Below are positions 1 through 10,010 of a stretch of 64,000 nucleotides of DNA, one piece after another. The stretch covers positions 88,439,632 to 88,503,631 of the forward strand of contig CM035407.1 of the NCBI GenBank assembly GCA_020310875.1. Direction: 5' to 3'. The position numbers were made by a program, and so were the translations under genes. Position 1 is the first letter of the stretch. Every line of letters begins with the position of its first letter. Below the pieces are notes generated by a model. That model saw nothing but the letters and a program-made list of their open reading frames with translations. It was not told the DNA's origin and did no database searches. Source of the stretch: Ceratopteris richardii (Eukaryota; Streptophyta; Polypodiopsida; Polypodiales; Pteridaceae).

Positions 1-303
1 TCAGCAAAAGAAACCATCTTACCAACCTTCTCGTATTACAGGGCTTATTGGCTACATACAATAAGACTTGATGTTGGATAAAGAACTTGAATTAGCTAGG
101 AGGTAACGTCTGAATTTCTTGACTGCATACACCATTCCTAAACCTTCTTGTTCTGTGGTGGTATAATTTCTTTCTGCCTGGTTGAGTTGTCTACTTGCAT
201 ATGCAATAGGATGGTCTAAATTTCCTTCATCCACTAGTTGAGCTAGGATGCATCCTATGGCATAATTAGATGCATCTACATGGATACGGAATGGTTTATT
301 CTT
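1..303 (-). pseudogene. Ty3/gypsy RNase H fragment
   Basis: The minus strand encodes the RNase H domain that follows reverse transcriptase in gypsy elements. Visible blocks are NKPFRIHVDASNYAIGC (first catalytic Asp), AYASRQLNQAERNYTTTE and GMVYAVKKFRRYLLAN, followed by a degenerate LVRWFLL-like stretch running off the window start. The same blocks occur in elements E and F of this window. A frameshift follows LLAN. The fragment stops abruptly at position 303, where copia sequence of the same strand begins, so this is a rearrangement junction and not an element end. Confidence 0.9.
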
Positions 304-1250
304 TAGCAACTCCATTCTGTTGAGGTGTATATGGCACTATACAATGATGTTTTATCCCACGTTCAGCTAGAAATGCATTAAATTCAAAAAACATATATTC
401 CCCCCCTTGATTAGAATGGAGGGTGCCCATTTTACATGTTGACAGATTTTCAGCCAAAACCAAAAACTGTTTGAAGCACATGAACACTTCAGACTTTTCT
501 TTCAATGGATATACCCATGCATGCCTAGAAAAAGCATCAATGAAAGTCAATAGGTAAAGACAATTTCCAAAAGAGGGTGTCTACATAGGACCACAGACAT
601 CACTATGAACAAGCTGCAATTTCTGAGAAGCTCGAAGTGAACCATCTTTTGAAAAGGAGGAACACTCAACTTTGCCCAAAATACAACCTTCACAGACATG
701 TTTTCTGGGTGCCTCAAGTTTCGGAAAAGAGGACACCATTTCATATTTCTATAGACGTAGCAAACTAGAAAAATTCAGATGTCCAAAGCATGCATGCCAA
801 AGCTTTGCATCTGACATAGCGTGAGAATCATGTACTGCACATGCTGAATCATTCACAGATTTTTCATAGTCTATGAGCTTATACAACCCTTAATATAAAA
901 TGCCAAAAGCAATAATCATGTTGCCATTTGACAGATCATGATTGTACATTTGTCATCAATAAATTTCACAACCAAGAAATCTTAGCTAATGCAAAAACTG
1001 ATAAGAGATTTTTCTTGATCCGTGGCAAAAATAAAGCATCTGACAAAGTGAAAGAACTACAATTAGCAGTAGTCAGAATGATCTTATCAACTCCCATGAC
1101 ACGATAAGAGGAGTTGTTGGTGCATGTGACAATATTCCCTGTAGGGGCAAGCTCGAATGAAGTGAAGAAACTATGTTGTGAGGTACTATGTTTGGTTGCC
1201 CCACTATCGAAGTACCAAACATCTGAGTCTACTACAGACATACACTGCAG
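304..1250 (-). pseudogene. Ty1/copia protease-integrase fragment
   Basis: Minus-strand copia pol fragment of the A/B/C family. It runs from the protease motif (WYFDSGATKHS, near 1200) through the GAG-pre-integrase zinc-binding part to integrase (FIDAFSRHAWVYPL and VPYTPQQNGVA near 304-340). Frameshifts and stops separate at least three open pieces. One frameshift lies in a C-run at about 400-408, at the site encoding the integrase RSDRGG motif. Both ends are truncated, by gypsy RNase H on the left and by opposite-strand copia leader sequence on the right. Confidence 0.88.
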
Positions 1251-2467
1251 TCGCCCCTTCATCTAGGACATCATTGACACCCCTCTGGTCACAGTCTTAG
1301 AATTGCATGAAATTTAGTGAGCATACTCAGGGTGATTAGGAGATCAAAAGAACTTCGTATTATGGAGTTGAAATCACAATTTGAGCTCATTTTGACCTCC
1401 GAACACACTATCGTAGTGCTTTTGCATACTATTATGTATTTTTGTGCCAATGATATATGAAAGTTTTGGTTCACCAGTATAAGCGTCTCAAAGTCTTCTA
1501 CGAGTCTAGCAGAACTTGTCAAGATAGTTTTGTTCAACTTTTTTAGATATAGCCATTTTTTTGCATCATGGTATTTTAGTGAGTGGCCATGGCTGAAAGC
1601 AGTGATGTATTTGGTATGTTGGTTATTGAGGATAATTTGGATGGTACCAATTACCCATTGTGGGCTTATATGATGCAACATGTATTGGTTGCAAAAGGAC
1701 TCTGGAACATTGTGCAGGGTGTTGAAAAACATCCTATTACACCTACAAATACATGTATTGAAGTTGATGTAGATGGCATTGAGGATGCTAATATTCTTCA
1801 AATTCTAGTTTGTGTTGTGATTTCTACTACACCTACTACATAGCAAATTTGTTGGGATGGAAGAGATGCTCAGGCACATGCATTTATAGCCTCGATTGTC
1901 AAACGTGCAATTGTTCCTCACATTTGCTCTTGTAGAAAAGCTAAGGATGCTTGGGATTCACTTACCAGGCTAGGCATGAGGCTCGTGTTGCTTACCTCCA
2001 AAAACAGTTGGAGACTGAGCATATGAATGAACTTGATTCTATGGACAATTTTATAACAAAGATGAAAGACTTGGAGGAACAGTTAATTTTTGCTCATGAA
2101 GTTATACCAGACAGCTCACTTGTGCAAACCATTCTGAATGGTATTCCTGATTCATATCAGAGTTTTGCTTATACTCTTTGCTTGATGATGAAAGGCAATC
2201 CAAATGCCTTGTCATTTGAGAAGTTAGTCTCTATCTTGTTGCAAGAAGGTCAATCTAGGTAGAATAGGTCCATTATGCGTGTTGCAGATCAAGCTTTCCT
2301 GGCTAGTTAGAAGGCATATGTAAATTGAGCTCATCTACTAGTAAGTAGAAATTTGCGAATGCTACACATTCGAAGAAGGAAGACAAAGATGAAAGAAATC
2401 AGAAAAGCAGAAATCCTTTTGTAGGTACTGTAAAGGGAATGATCATGTCATAAAGAACTGTCCAAAA
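1250..2467 (+). mobile_element. Copia B, 5' part (leader and gag), truncated
   Basis: Plus-strand copia element without a 5' LTR. The sequence from about 1255 matches the leader of element C (10925-11262), including the stretch that reads AGCATACTCAGGGTG. It is followed by gag and is cut at 2467 by insertion of element A. It resumes at 9717, where the downstream gag sequence continues in register. The host site CAAAA is duplicated on both sides of A. Confidence 0.85.
1589..2467 (+). pseudogene. Copia B gag (UBN2-type), degenerate
   Basis: Gag of copia B, starting at the ATG of MAESSDVFGML, which aligns with the gag starts of A (9126, minus) and C (11263). Recognisable parts are the N-terminal LDGTNYPLWAYMM block, the VIPDSSLVQTILNGIPDSY block of the UBN2 gag domain and the start of the zinc knuckle (CRYCKGNDHVIKNCP). 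Several in-frame stops (for example TAG at 2260-2262 and 2308-2310, where A and C have CAG) and a missing segment near 1960 make it non-functional. Confidence 0.85.
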
Positions 2468-2697
2468 TGTTGGAGTTAGACATCTGCGGAAGCACGCGAA
2501 CAACACAAGGAAGAAGAAGAAGCTTGGAGCACAACACACAATACTGAATGTATTACTAGAGAATGTACAAAGATAAGTAGCCCATTAGGGCAATAGGCGT
2601 ATATACAAGCCGAGGGAAAAAAACCTCCTAAAGAGGGAAAAAAGTGCCCCGACGGTCCTAGTGTGTTCACACACATCACTACCTAAATATATCAACA
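2468..2697 (-). repeat. 3' LTR of copia A
   Basis: 230-bp LTR. In element orientation it begins TGTTGATATA and ends CTCCAACA. It contains the same pyrimidine-rich block and CTTGTATATACG TATA-like stretch as the LTRs at 9482-9711 and 10680-10907. Confidence 0.94.
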
Positions 2698-2709
2698 AAT
2701 CCCCCCTAG
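2698..2709 (-). other. Polypurine tract of copia A
   Basis: In element orientation CTAGGGGGGATT lies directly before the 3' LTR start. This is the expected position of the plus-strand primer. Confidence 0.8.
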
Positions 2710-2771
2710 GAGTGATGTGGTGAACAAGGAGCTGGCACTTATGTATAAGGAAGTGCCAAGCTATGTGGAAA

Positions 2772-3013
2772 TCACTCCACAAAAGGAAGTAAGCCTAAAG
2801 CTTTGCGGAAAGCTTCAAACTTCTCCCTAGGCAGAGCCTTCGTGAAAAGGTCTGCTATGTTCTCTTGCATGGGCACATATGCCAAGCTGATCTCCCCAGC
2901 AGAGAACCTCTCCCTGACATAGTGATAATGCACCTCAATGTGCTTAGTGCGAGCATGAAACACAGGGTTCCTCGCAACTGCCAATGCGCTCTGACTGTCA
3001 GTGAAGATGGTGG
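2772..3013 (-). pseudogene. Copia A RNase H, C-terminal part
   Basis: C-terminal part of the copia RNase H. It reads TIFTDSQSALAVARNP, then KHIEVHYHYVRERF, then ENIADLFTKALPREKFEAFRKALGL before the stop at 2772. It is separated from its N-terminal part (5261-5673) by the 2247-bp insertion at 3014-5260. Joining at the duplicated 7-bp site restores the family order FAT-I-FTDSQ, as judged from element D. Confidence 0.9.
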
Positions 3014-3339
3014 TGTGTTAGCCCACAAAATGGTTGGTTTTGATGCACTAATGTGGTTCTATTTGGCAGGAAAATACGTTTGATTTCAGGTACTTGCAGA
3101 GTAGATTTGGTGATTGATGAGAAACATGTGGAGATATCGATTGTAGGGATGTGGAGAAAAGGGATTGAGCATGGAGGTGCCTCGCCTGTCGGTCCTACAT
3201 CTTCTCGAAATGATGAAGGAGCATTGCACAAGTAAACAATTGTTCAGCAGTGCCATGGAGAGGGAAACTCTTAGCTTATTCGATTTGTATGGAATGCCTA
3301 GATAGAATGATGTGGTTTCATGAATAGTGCTTTTGAGGT

Positions 3340-3645
3340 CTCTGATAATCTGACTGCTCATGATGTGGCTTCATGGACTGCATTAAAATGTGGATATGCT
3401 CAACATGAATGTGACAAGGAAGTCGTGTGTTGATTGAGCAGATGAGGTCAAAAGGTATCCCAATCAATAATGTTATAGTTTCTTGCTCATTGAAAGCTTG
3501 TGGTAGCATGGATGACATTTAGCAAGGGCGAGGAAACACGTAGGATGATTGTGAAATATGGGTTGTTTGAAGAACATGTGCTTGTTGGTAACACTTTAGT
3601 AGATATGTATGGCAACTTCCACATGCTTTCAGAGCCCATGAAGTT
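3340..3645 (+). pseudogene. PPR protein gene fragment
   Basis: Broken plus-strand reading frames spell the degenerate core of a plant PPR protein of the PLS type: HDVASWTALKCGYAQH, then EQMRSKGIPINNVIVSCSL followed by KACGSMDDI, then LFEEHVLVGNTLVDMYGN. These correspond to successive repeats in the usual order (VSWTALI.GYAQHG, EQM...G..PN..TF...LKACG, H..I...GL....VGN.LVDMY). At least three frameshifts or stops separate the pieces. It lies inside the insertion, so it is probably a transduplicated fragment. Confidence 0.8.
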
Positions 3646-4337
3646 TTGATAAGCTTCTAGAATGTGATATAGTTTTCGAGGACTACCAACAAGGGTACAT
3701 AAAAAAAAAATGGGAGCTTAGTTAGAAGGAGGGATCCGTTTTGGGCTTCTGGATAGAAGAGACTTGTTTGGTGCGCGTTACAGGGGGGAATACCGTGTCG
3801 GATAGCTGGAGATTACAACAGAGAAGGGGGTATGCCTTATTTTCGTGCACGAGCAAGGGCAGATAGCAGTGCTCTGTTGGGGGTTTTAGAGAAGGAGAAC
3901 ACGAAAAGGGGGGGTAAATCGTCGGGCTGCTATATTCTTTTGGTGGTTTTCTTTTGTTTTTTGGCTGTACGCAGATGATGGTTTCGGGCTCTCTGTGCTA
4001 TGAGGTCAGCGATCGGGCTATGTGCTGGAGTTACTGAAGACGAAGGAAGGAAAGGACTGCTGGGTTGGTCGGGAAGATGAGAGCACTCGGAGATCAATAA
4101 GACAACAGGAAGAAGAGAGTGCTTCAATCGATGTGAAAGGACTCTTGGGGAACCAAATGCAGGGGTGAGAGAAGAGGCAGGGAGCTTGTCTCAGAAACCT
4201 CTAGGAAGGGAGAACTTCAAGAAAGAGGAAAGATGGCCACAGAGGTGCAGATGAAGGACGCAGTCTTGAAGATGGCATTGTGTTCTCCAAAAAAAATCAT
4301 TTTCAAACATGCAATTCATGGGAGATAGGCAAGCCAC
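3646..4337. other. Unassigned part of the insertion
   Basis: No recognisable domain on either strand and only short open frames. It contains an A-run near 3703 and several G-rich stretches. Confidence 0.5.
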
Positions 4338-4456
4338 AGGGCTCTTAATGCCGCAGGAAAAAGTGGTTTTACGAGACTTTATTTTGTTCAAATCCCTCGG
4401 AATCGGTCTACTTGGATTACCTAGAGCCCACAATTATCTCTCGAGGAGTTCTTCCT
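4338..4456 (+). repeat. 119-bp inverted repeat, left copy
   Basis: Begins AGGGCTCTTAATGCCGC. By eye it is the exact reverse complement of 5139-5257 over 119 bases. A diverged third copy, in the same orientation as the right copy, lies at about 4990-5085. Confidence 0.88.
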
Positions 4457-5138
4457 GTGGTTTTGTGCACGTGTGTTTGTTTCCCTGTACGCACCCCACG
4501 GTCCTTGCTTTGAAGCACATAATTGACATCTATGCATAAACAATTTAAACAAACAAATTCGCTATGAATATCCTTCGTCCAAGCCTAGATCTGCATGACA
4601 CTCTTTGAATCTAACATGAATTAGCTGTTGTAGTCGTCGGGGATTTTCCGCACCTTTGGAATTCAACTTCAAACTCTCTCCTTAGTGAAAAGCTCTATCA
4701 TGCTCTCTCCTTTCACGTAACAACACGACATACCTGGTGAACCCGACGTGCAAGGAGGGGGTTGAGTGAAGAAAGGGAGGTTACAGGAAGTGACCACTGG
4801 AGGTGGATATCCAATCGCGCATGCGTTTTCTCTCCTCCTCCATCAAAACTTTGGAGTGAACTTGTGGACTTAGGGGAAACCAAAACTGACCTAGTATCAG
4901 GAAAGTTAGGCAAAATATCATTGAGAATAGGCACTTTCTCTTGGGCTAAGAGCTCTATATCATTTGGTGCGTTTGCCGGGAAGCATTGTGAGATAATTGC
5001 GGGCTCTAAGTAATCCAAGTGGACCAATTGTGAAGGATTTGAACAAAATAAAGCCTCATGTAATCATCTTTTTCTGCGGCGTTAGAGCATGTTCATTTGG
5101 TGCGTTTGCCGGGAATATATGAGCTAGTGCATTGACAT

Positions 5139-5257
5139 AGGAAGAACTCCTCGAGAGATAATTGTGGGCTCTAGGTAATCCAAGTAGACCGATTCCGAGG
5201 GATTTGAACAAAATAAAGTCTCGTAAAACCACTTTTTCCTGCGGCATTAAGAGCCCT
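5139..5257 (-). repeat. 119-bp inverted repeat, right copy
   Basis: Reverse complement of 4338-4456 with no mismatch found by eye. It ends three bases before the insertion boundary. The arms enclose about 680 bp. The identity implies a recent event or gene conversion, unlike the decayed surroundings. Confidence 0.88.
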
Positions 5258-5260
5258 ATC

Positions 5261-5699
5261 ATGGTGGCAAAAGACTGGCCAACACCCAAATCAGCCATAA
5301 GGCATCTGAGCCACACACACTCAACAGTCGCTGTGAAAGCTGCCCTATACTCAGACTCACAACTGGAAGTGGCCACAGTAGGTTGCTTCTTGCTCAACCA
5401 AGATATACATGAGCTACCAAGCATGAAGCAAAAACCATTGGTGGACACACGAGTGTCATAGCAACCAACCCAATCTGAGTCAGAAAAAGCATGCAAATGT
5501 GGTGGTAGTGATCCCCCCTTGGGATAAAACGACCCAAGTAGCCGAGTACCACTCAAGTAGCGAAAGATGCGCTTAACCGGCTTCCAATGCATGACTCCTG
5601 GGCAATGCATAAATCTGCTCATTTGTGAGATAGCAAACTGAATATCTGGCCGAGTAATGCATAAGTAAATCAAGCATCCAACAACCTACTGATAGAGAA
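5261..5699 (-). pseudogene. Copia A RT end and RNase H N-terminal part
   Basis: Encodes the end of RT (YLCITRPDIQFAISQMSRFM) and the N-terminal RNase H with HAFSDSDWVGCYDTR (first catalytic Asp), SWLSKKQPTVATSSCESEY (Glu) and AAFTATVECVWLR. The open frame runs into the insertion. Its last residues therefore come from the inserted repeat, not from pol. Confidence 0.92.
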
Positions 5700-6519
5700 C
5701 AGCATCAAATGCATCTCCAACATCATGAAGACTCAATCATAAACCTGTCTCCATAGGAGTGGAAATAGGCTTACAGTCTTCAAGGCCAAAACGCTGCAAT
5801 AATGTGTCAATATATTTCGTTTGACACAAAGCCATTCCACCATCAACTTGCATAAACTAAATGCCCAAATAGTGATGCAAATGCCCCAAATCAGACATCT
5901 CAAATGAGACATGCAAATCAGCCTTGAAATCAACAATATGCTTCTCAATAGGACCAGTGAGCAGCATGTTGTCAACATAGACAACAATGATAAGAAGCAC
6001 ATCATTAGCACGCTTAACATATAAGGTGCTTTCAGTGGGACTGTTCTCAAAACCATGTGCAACCAGATAGGCATGTATCTTCTCATACCAAGCACGTGGT
6101 GCTTGCTTTAAACCATATAATGCTTTCTTTAACCTACACACCTGGTTTTCATGCCCTTTCTGCACAAAGCCACGGGTTTCCTACGCATAACCCTTTGCAA
6201 CAAGCCTAGCCTTATACCTATCAACCGTACCATCAGGTTTACGCTTCAGCTTGTATACCCACTTAATGCCAATGGCCTTCTTGCCAGGAGGCAAGTCACA
6301 TAAAGACCATGTACCATTCTTCATTATAGCATCATATTCAGATTGCATAGCAGCCATCCAATTTTCTGAATTCTGTGCTTCATCAAAAGAAACAGGCTCA
6401 TTCTCATCACAGAGACTAGACACAACCATAGCATGGCAATCTGATGCAAAGGAGGCACTATGAGAGCCTGAACGAGTACGATATGACAAAGGTGCATCTA
6501 ATTTGCTGTCACAAAAAGT
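5700..6519 (-). pseudogene. Copia A reverse transcriptase, internally deleted
   Basis: Copia-type RT in broken frames. NGTWSLCDLPPGKKAIGIKWVYK, cut here by fragment limits to NGTWSLCDLPPGKKAIGIKW, opens the domain, then DRYKARLVAKGYA. After a stop at about 6180 the sequence jumps to GHENQVCRLKKALYGLKQAPRAWY. Compared with element D about 60 codons are missing, including the LDIKTAFLNG motif with the first catalytic Asp. The second motif reads YVDNMLLTG, not YVDDMLLTG, so one of its aspartates is also lost. It cannot be a functional polymerase. Confidence 0.9.
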
Positions 6520-8079
6520 CTAGACTAGCCATTTTGGCATAGTTTTTGCGTGCTCAATATCAGCTCTCTCATCAACAAGTGCATCATCTAAATTTGCATC
6601 AGAAATAGAATGACCTGATTCATCATATGAAACCTGCAAAGGCTGAGAAGTTACCTCATTAGGACCAGCACTAGACTGTCCACCTGTAAAAAGAGGCATC
6701 AAAGTATCATACATGTCTTTGGAGCTAACAAATGTCTCCTTAGTACATGAAAGCAATGGCTGAATAGCATCTTCCACAAAGACAACATCACGGATAACTA
6801 GAATGCATTTAGTCTGTGGATGATACAGTCGATAGCCTTTACTTTCAGAACTGTATCCAACAAAAATACATTTTACTTCCTTATCATCCAATTTTCTGCG
6901 ATTTTGTTCAGGTACTAGTGCATATGCCAAACAACCAAAAACACACAGATGAGCAACATATGGCTTGCGGTCATGCCAAGCCTCATATGGAGTGATAGAC
7001 TGCAACGCTTTAGTGGGACACCTGTTCAGTACATATGCTGCACACATGACAGCCTCAAGCTAGAAACTATGTGGTAAAGCCTGACTCTTGACCATGCACC
7101 TCGCCATCTCCATGAGTGACCTGTTCTTTCGTTCAGCAACTCCATTCTGCTGAGGTGTATACGACACTGTACACTCATGTTTTATCCCACGTTCAGCTAG
7201 AAATGCATTAAAATCAGAAGACATATATTCCCCCCCCTCGATCAGAACGGGGGGTGCCCATTTTACATGCTGGCAGATTTTCAGCCAAAACCAAAAACTG
7301 TTTGAAGCACATGAACACTTCTGACTTTGCCTTCAATGGATATACCCATGCATGCCTGGAAAAATCATCGATAAAAGTCACGAAGTAAAGGTAATTCCCA
7401 AAAGAGGGTGTCTGCATAGGACCACAGACATCACTATGTACAAGCTGCAATTTCTGCGTAGCCCGAACTGAACCATCTTTTGGAAAGGAGGAACGCTGCA
7501 TTTTGCCCAAAATACAGCCTTCACATACATGTTTTCCAGGTGCCTCAAGCTTGGGCAAAGAAGACACCATATCAGATTTCTGCAGGCGTAGCAAACTAGC
7601 AAAATTCAGATGACCAAAGCGTGCATGCCAAAGCTTTGCATCTGACATAGCCTGAGAATCATGAACTGCACATGCCGAATCATTCACATATCTTTCATAG
7701 TCTATGAGCTTATACAACCCACGACATAAAATGCCAGAAGCAATAATCACATCTCCATTTGATAGATCATGAACTATACACCTGTCATCAACAAATTTCA
7801 CAACCAAGCTAATCTTGGCTAATGGAGAAACTGATAACAGGTTCTTTTTGATCCCTGACACAAATAAAGCATCTGACAAAGTGAAAGAACTACCATCAGT
7901 AGTAGTCAAAATGATCTTACCAACTCCCATAACAGGATAAGAGGAGTTGTTGGCGCATGTAACAGTATTCCCTGTAGGGGCAGGCTGGAGTGAAGAGAAG
8001 AAACTGTGCTGCGAGGTAATATGTTTGGTCGCCCCACTCTCAAAATACCAAATATCTGAGTCTACTACAGACATGCATT
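6520..8079 (-). pseudogene. Copia A protease and integrase
   Basis: From the start: the protease motif reads WYFESGATKHITS, with Glu in place of the catalytic Asp found in C and D. Then GAG-pre-integrase (LWHARFGHLNFASL, and the zinc-binding CEGCILGKMQ) and the integrase core (HSDVCGPMQTPSFG, FIDDFSRHAWVYPL, then RSDRGG). The frame breaks at a C-run at about 7230-7238, next to RSDRGG. It resumes with the C-terminal part MCAAYVLNRCPTKALQSITP and GCLAYALVPEQNRRKL, through the FVGYSSESKGYRLYHP block. Confidence 0.92.
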
Positions 8080-9126
8080 GCTCATGAGAAGATGGGTCAA
8101 AACTACAGACAGTAGTAAACGCCCATTCTTCTTCCTACACAAGATTTGTAGACTCTGTTTTTGGTGTAGAGGCCTCTGCAACAACCATTCCAACCTCTTT
8201 CTTCTTTGCCTCTTTAGCAGCCAGTTTTGGACAATTCTTTATGATATGATCATTCCCTTTACAGTACTTACAAAACAATTTCTGCTTTTCTGATTTCTTC
8301 TCATCTTTATTTTCCTTCTTCAAATATGCAGAATTAGCAGATTTCTGCTTACTAGTTGAAGAGCTCCATTTTCCTTTGCCCTTCTGACTAGCCAGGAAAG
8401 CTTGATCTGCAACTCGCATAATGGACCTGTTCTGCCTGGACTGATCTTCCTGCAACAGAACAGACACTAACTCCTCAAATGATAAGGCATTCGGATTGCC
8501 TTTCATCATCAACCGAAGAGTAGAAGCAAAACTCTGATAAGAATCAGGAAGACCATTCAGAACGGTCTGCACAAGTGAGCTATCTGGTATAACCTCATCA
8601 ATAGAAATCAACTGTTCCTTTAAATCTTTGATCTTCGTTAGGAAACTGTCCATAGAATCACCTTCATTCATGTGCTCACTCTCCAACTGTTTTCGGAGGT
8701 AAGCAATAGAGCCTCATTCCTAGCTTGGTACAATGTGGTAAGTGTATCCCAAGCATCCCTAGCTATTCTGCAAGAGCGAATATGAGGAATAATGGCACGT
8801 TTGACAGACAAAGCTATCAATGCATGTGCCTGGGCATCTCTGCCATCCCAACGAATCTGCTTTGTAGTAGATGCAACAAAAATAGCAGCACAAATGGGAA
8901 TCTGCGGAATATCATCTTCGACACCATCTTCATTAGCTCCAGCACCTGTATTTGCAGTACCTGTCGTTACAGATGTAATAGGACGTCTTTCAACACCCTG
9001 CACAATGTTCCACAATCCTTTTGCAACCAAAACATATCGCATCATATAAGCCCATAATGGGTAGTTGGTACCATCCAACTTATCCTCAACAGCCAACATA
9101 CAGAATACATCACTGCTTTCAGCCAT
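8080..9126 (-). pseudogene. Copia A gag
   Basis: Starts at the ATG at 9126 (MAESSDVFCML), about 340 bases inside the primer site. UBN2-type gag blocks are LDGTNYPLWAYMM, SVKRAIIPHIRSCRIARDAW and PDSSLVQTVLNGLPDSYQSF. The zinc knuckle CKYCKGNDHIIKNC (C-x2-C-x4-H-x4-C) is intact, within a lysine-rich tail. One frameshift near 8690-8700 splits the gene into two open pieces. Confidence 0.92.
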
Positions 9127-9464
9127 GGCCGGTGACTAATATACCTTGATGCAGAAAATTGACTGTATCTCAAAAAGTTGAATAGAACTGCCCAGACAAG
9201 TTTTGCTAGACCTGTAGCAGACTTTGAGACGCTTAAACTGGCGAACAGAAACTGGTATATACCTTTGGCACAAAAAGACAAAATAGCCTACACAAGCACT
9301 ATGATAGTGCGTTCGGAGGCCAAAACGAGCTCAGATCGCGATTTTGGCACCACAGAGCGATGCAGTTTTTATCTCGAAAACACACTAAGTATGCTCACCA
9401 AAACTCGTGCGATTCTGAGACTGCCAACGGAGGAGTGTTGACGGTGCCCTAGATGAAGCGACGA

Positions 9465-9479
9465 CCTGCTCTGATATCA
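9465..9479 (-). promoter_or_regulatory. Primer-binding site of copia A
   Basis: In element orientation TGATATCAGAGCAGG, two bases after the 5' LTR. It is the initiator-methionine-tRNA type TGGTATCAGAGC with one change (G to A). Confidence 0.85.
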
Positions 9480-9481
9480 AT

Positions 9482-9711
9482 TGTTGGAGTTAGACGTCTA
9501 CGGAAGCACGCGAACAACACAAGGAAGAAGAAGAAGCTTGGAGCACAACACATAATACTGAATGTATTACTAGAGAATGTACAAAGATAAGTAGCCCATT
9601 AGGGCAATAGGCGTATATACAAGCCGAGGGAAAAAAACCTCCTAAAGAGGGAAAAAAGTGCCGCGGCGGTCCTAGTGTGTTCACACACATCACTACCTAA
9701 GTATATCAACA
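9482..9711 (-). repeat. 5' LTR of copia A
   Basis: 230-bp LTR with the same ends as the copy at 2468-2697, differing at about six positions by eye. The duplicated target CAAAA follows at 9712-9716. Confidence 0.94.
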
Positions 9712-9845
9712 CAAAACTGGCTGCAAAAGAGGCAAAGAAAAAAGGTTAGAATGGTTATTGCAGAGGCCTCTACACAGAAAACAGAGTGTGCTAATCTTAT
9801 GTAGAATGAAGAATGGGCATTTACTACTGTTTTCAATTTTGACCC
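9712..9845 (+). pseudogene. Copia B gag, continuation after copia A
   Basis: After the target duplication the sequence continues the copia B gag tail (KLAAKEAKKK-like, then EEWAFTTV and FNFDP), matching A and C. It contains a TAG stop near 9800 and ends at a junction with an LTR/PBS scrap at about 9846. Confidence 0.85.
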
Positions 9846-9872
9846 GCTCTGATACCAATTGTTGGAGTTAGA
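9846..9872 (-). repeat. Scrap of copia PBS and LTR end
   Basis: GCTCTGATACCAATTGTTGG here is the reverse complement of an A-family LTR end plus initiator-Met primer site. Only about 25 bases remain before the sequence jumps to plus-strand integrase. Confidence 0.75.
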
Positions 9873-10010
9873 TGTCTTTCCATAGACTAAACACATTTTG
9901 GTTAGCAGTGATGCGTTTGTGGAAGATGCTATTCAGCCTTTACTTTCATGTACAAAGGAGACATTTGTTAGCTCCAAAGACATGTATGATACTTTGTTAT
10001 CACTCAGTCA
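9873..10010 (+). pseudogene. Copia integrase C-terminal scrap
   Basis: Plus-strand fragment reading roughly TKHILVSSDAFVEDAIQPLL, then SCTKETFVSSKDMYDTLL. It matches the stretch of element C at 13565-13700. It is joined on its right to opposite-strand gypsy sequence. Confidence 0.85.

Larger units (their letters stand above)
3014..5260. mobile_element. 2.25-kb composite insertion of unknown class in copia A
   Basis: This block interrupts the RNase H of copia A. The 7-bp string ATGGTGG occurs at both edges (3007-3013 and 5261-5267) and looks like a target-site duplication. The insert begins TGTGTTAGCCC and ends GAGCCCTATC. It has no obvious terminal inverted repeat spanning the whole insert and no TG...CA LTR pair. 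It carries a PPR fragment, about 700 bp of unrecognised sequence, an internal inverted repeat and two primer-binding-site-like motifs. A 7-bp duplication does not identify the class. A LINE- or SINE-mobilised or a DNA-transposon chimera are both possible. Confidence 0.65.
2468..9711 (-). mobile_element. Copia A, full-length but decayed, nested in copia B
   Basis: Complete minus-strand Ty1/copia element bounded by two 230-bp LTRs with TG...CA ends and a 5-bp target duplication CAAAA (2463-2467 and 9712-9716). Order in transcription direction: 5' LTR, initiator-Met-type primer site, gag, protease, integrase, RT, RNase H, polypurine tract, 3' LTR. The host sequence is the gag zinc-knuckle region of copia B, a member of the same family. 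By eye the LTRs differ at about 6 of 230 positions. Frameshifts, stops, an RT deletion and a 2.25-kb insertion make it non-autonomous. Confidence 0.93.

Noticed and set aside
1289-1801. 170-codon minus-strand open frame
   Set aside because: It is antisense to the copia B leader and gag, with no domain. A shadow frame.
3014-5260. Helitron carrying a captured PPR gene
   Set aside because: Ends are not TC...CTRR with a terminal hairpin, the insertion is not between A and T, and a 7-bp direct repeat flanks it.
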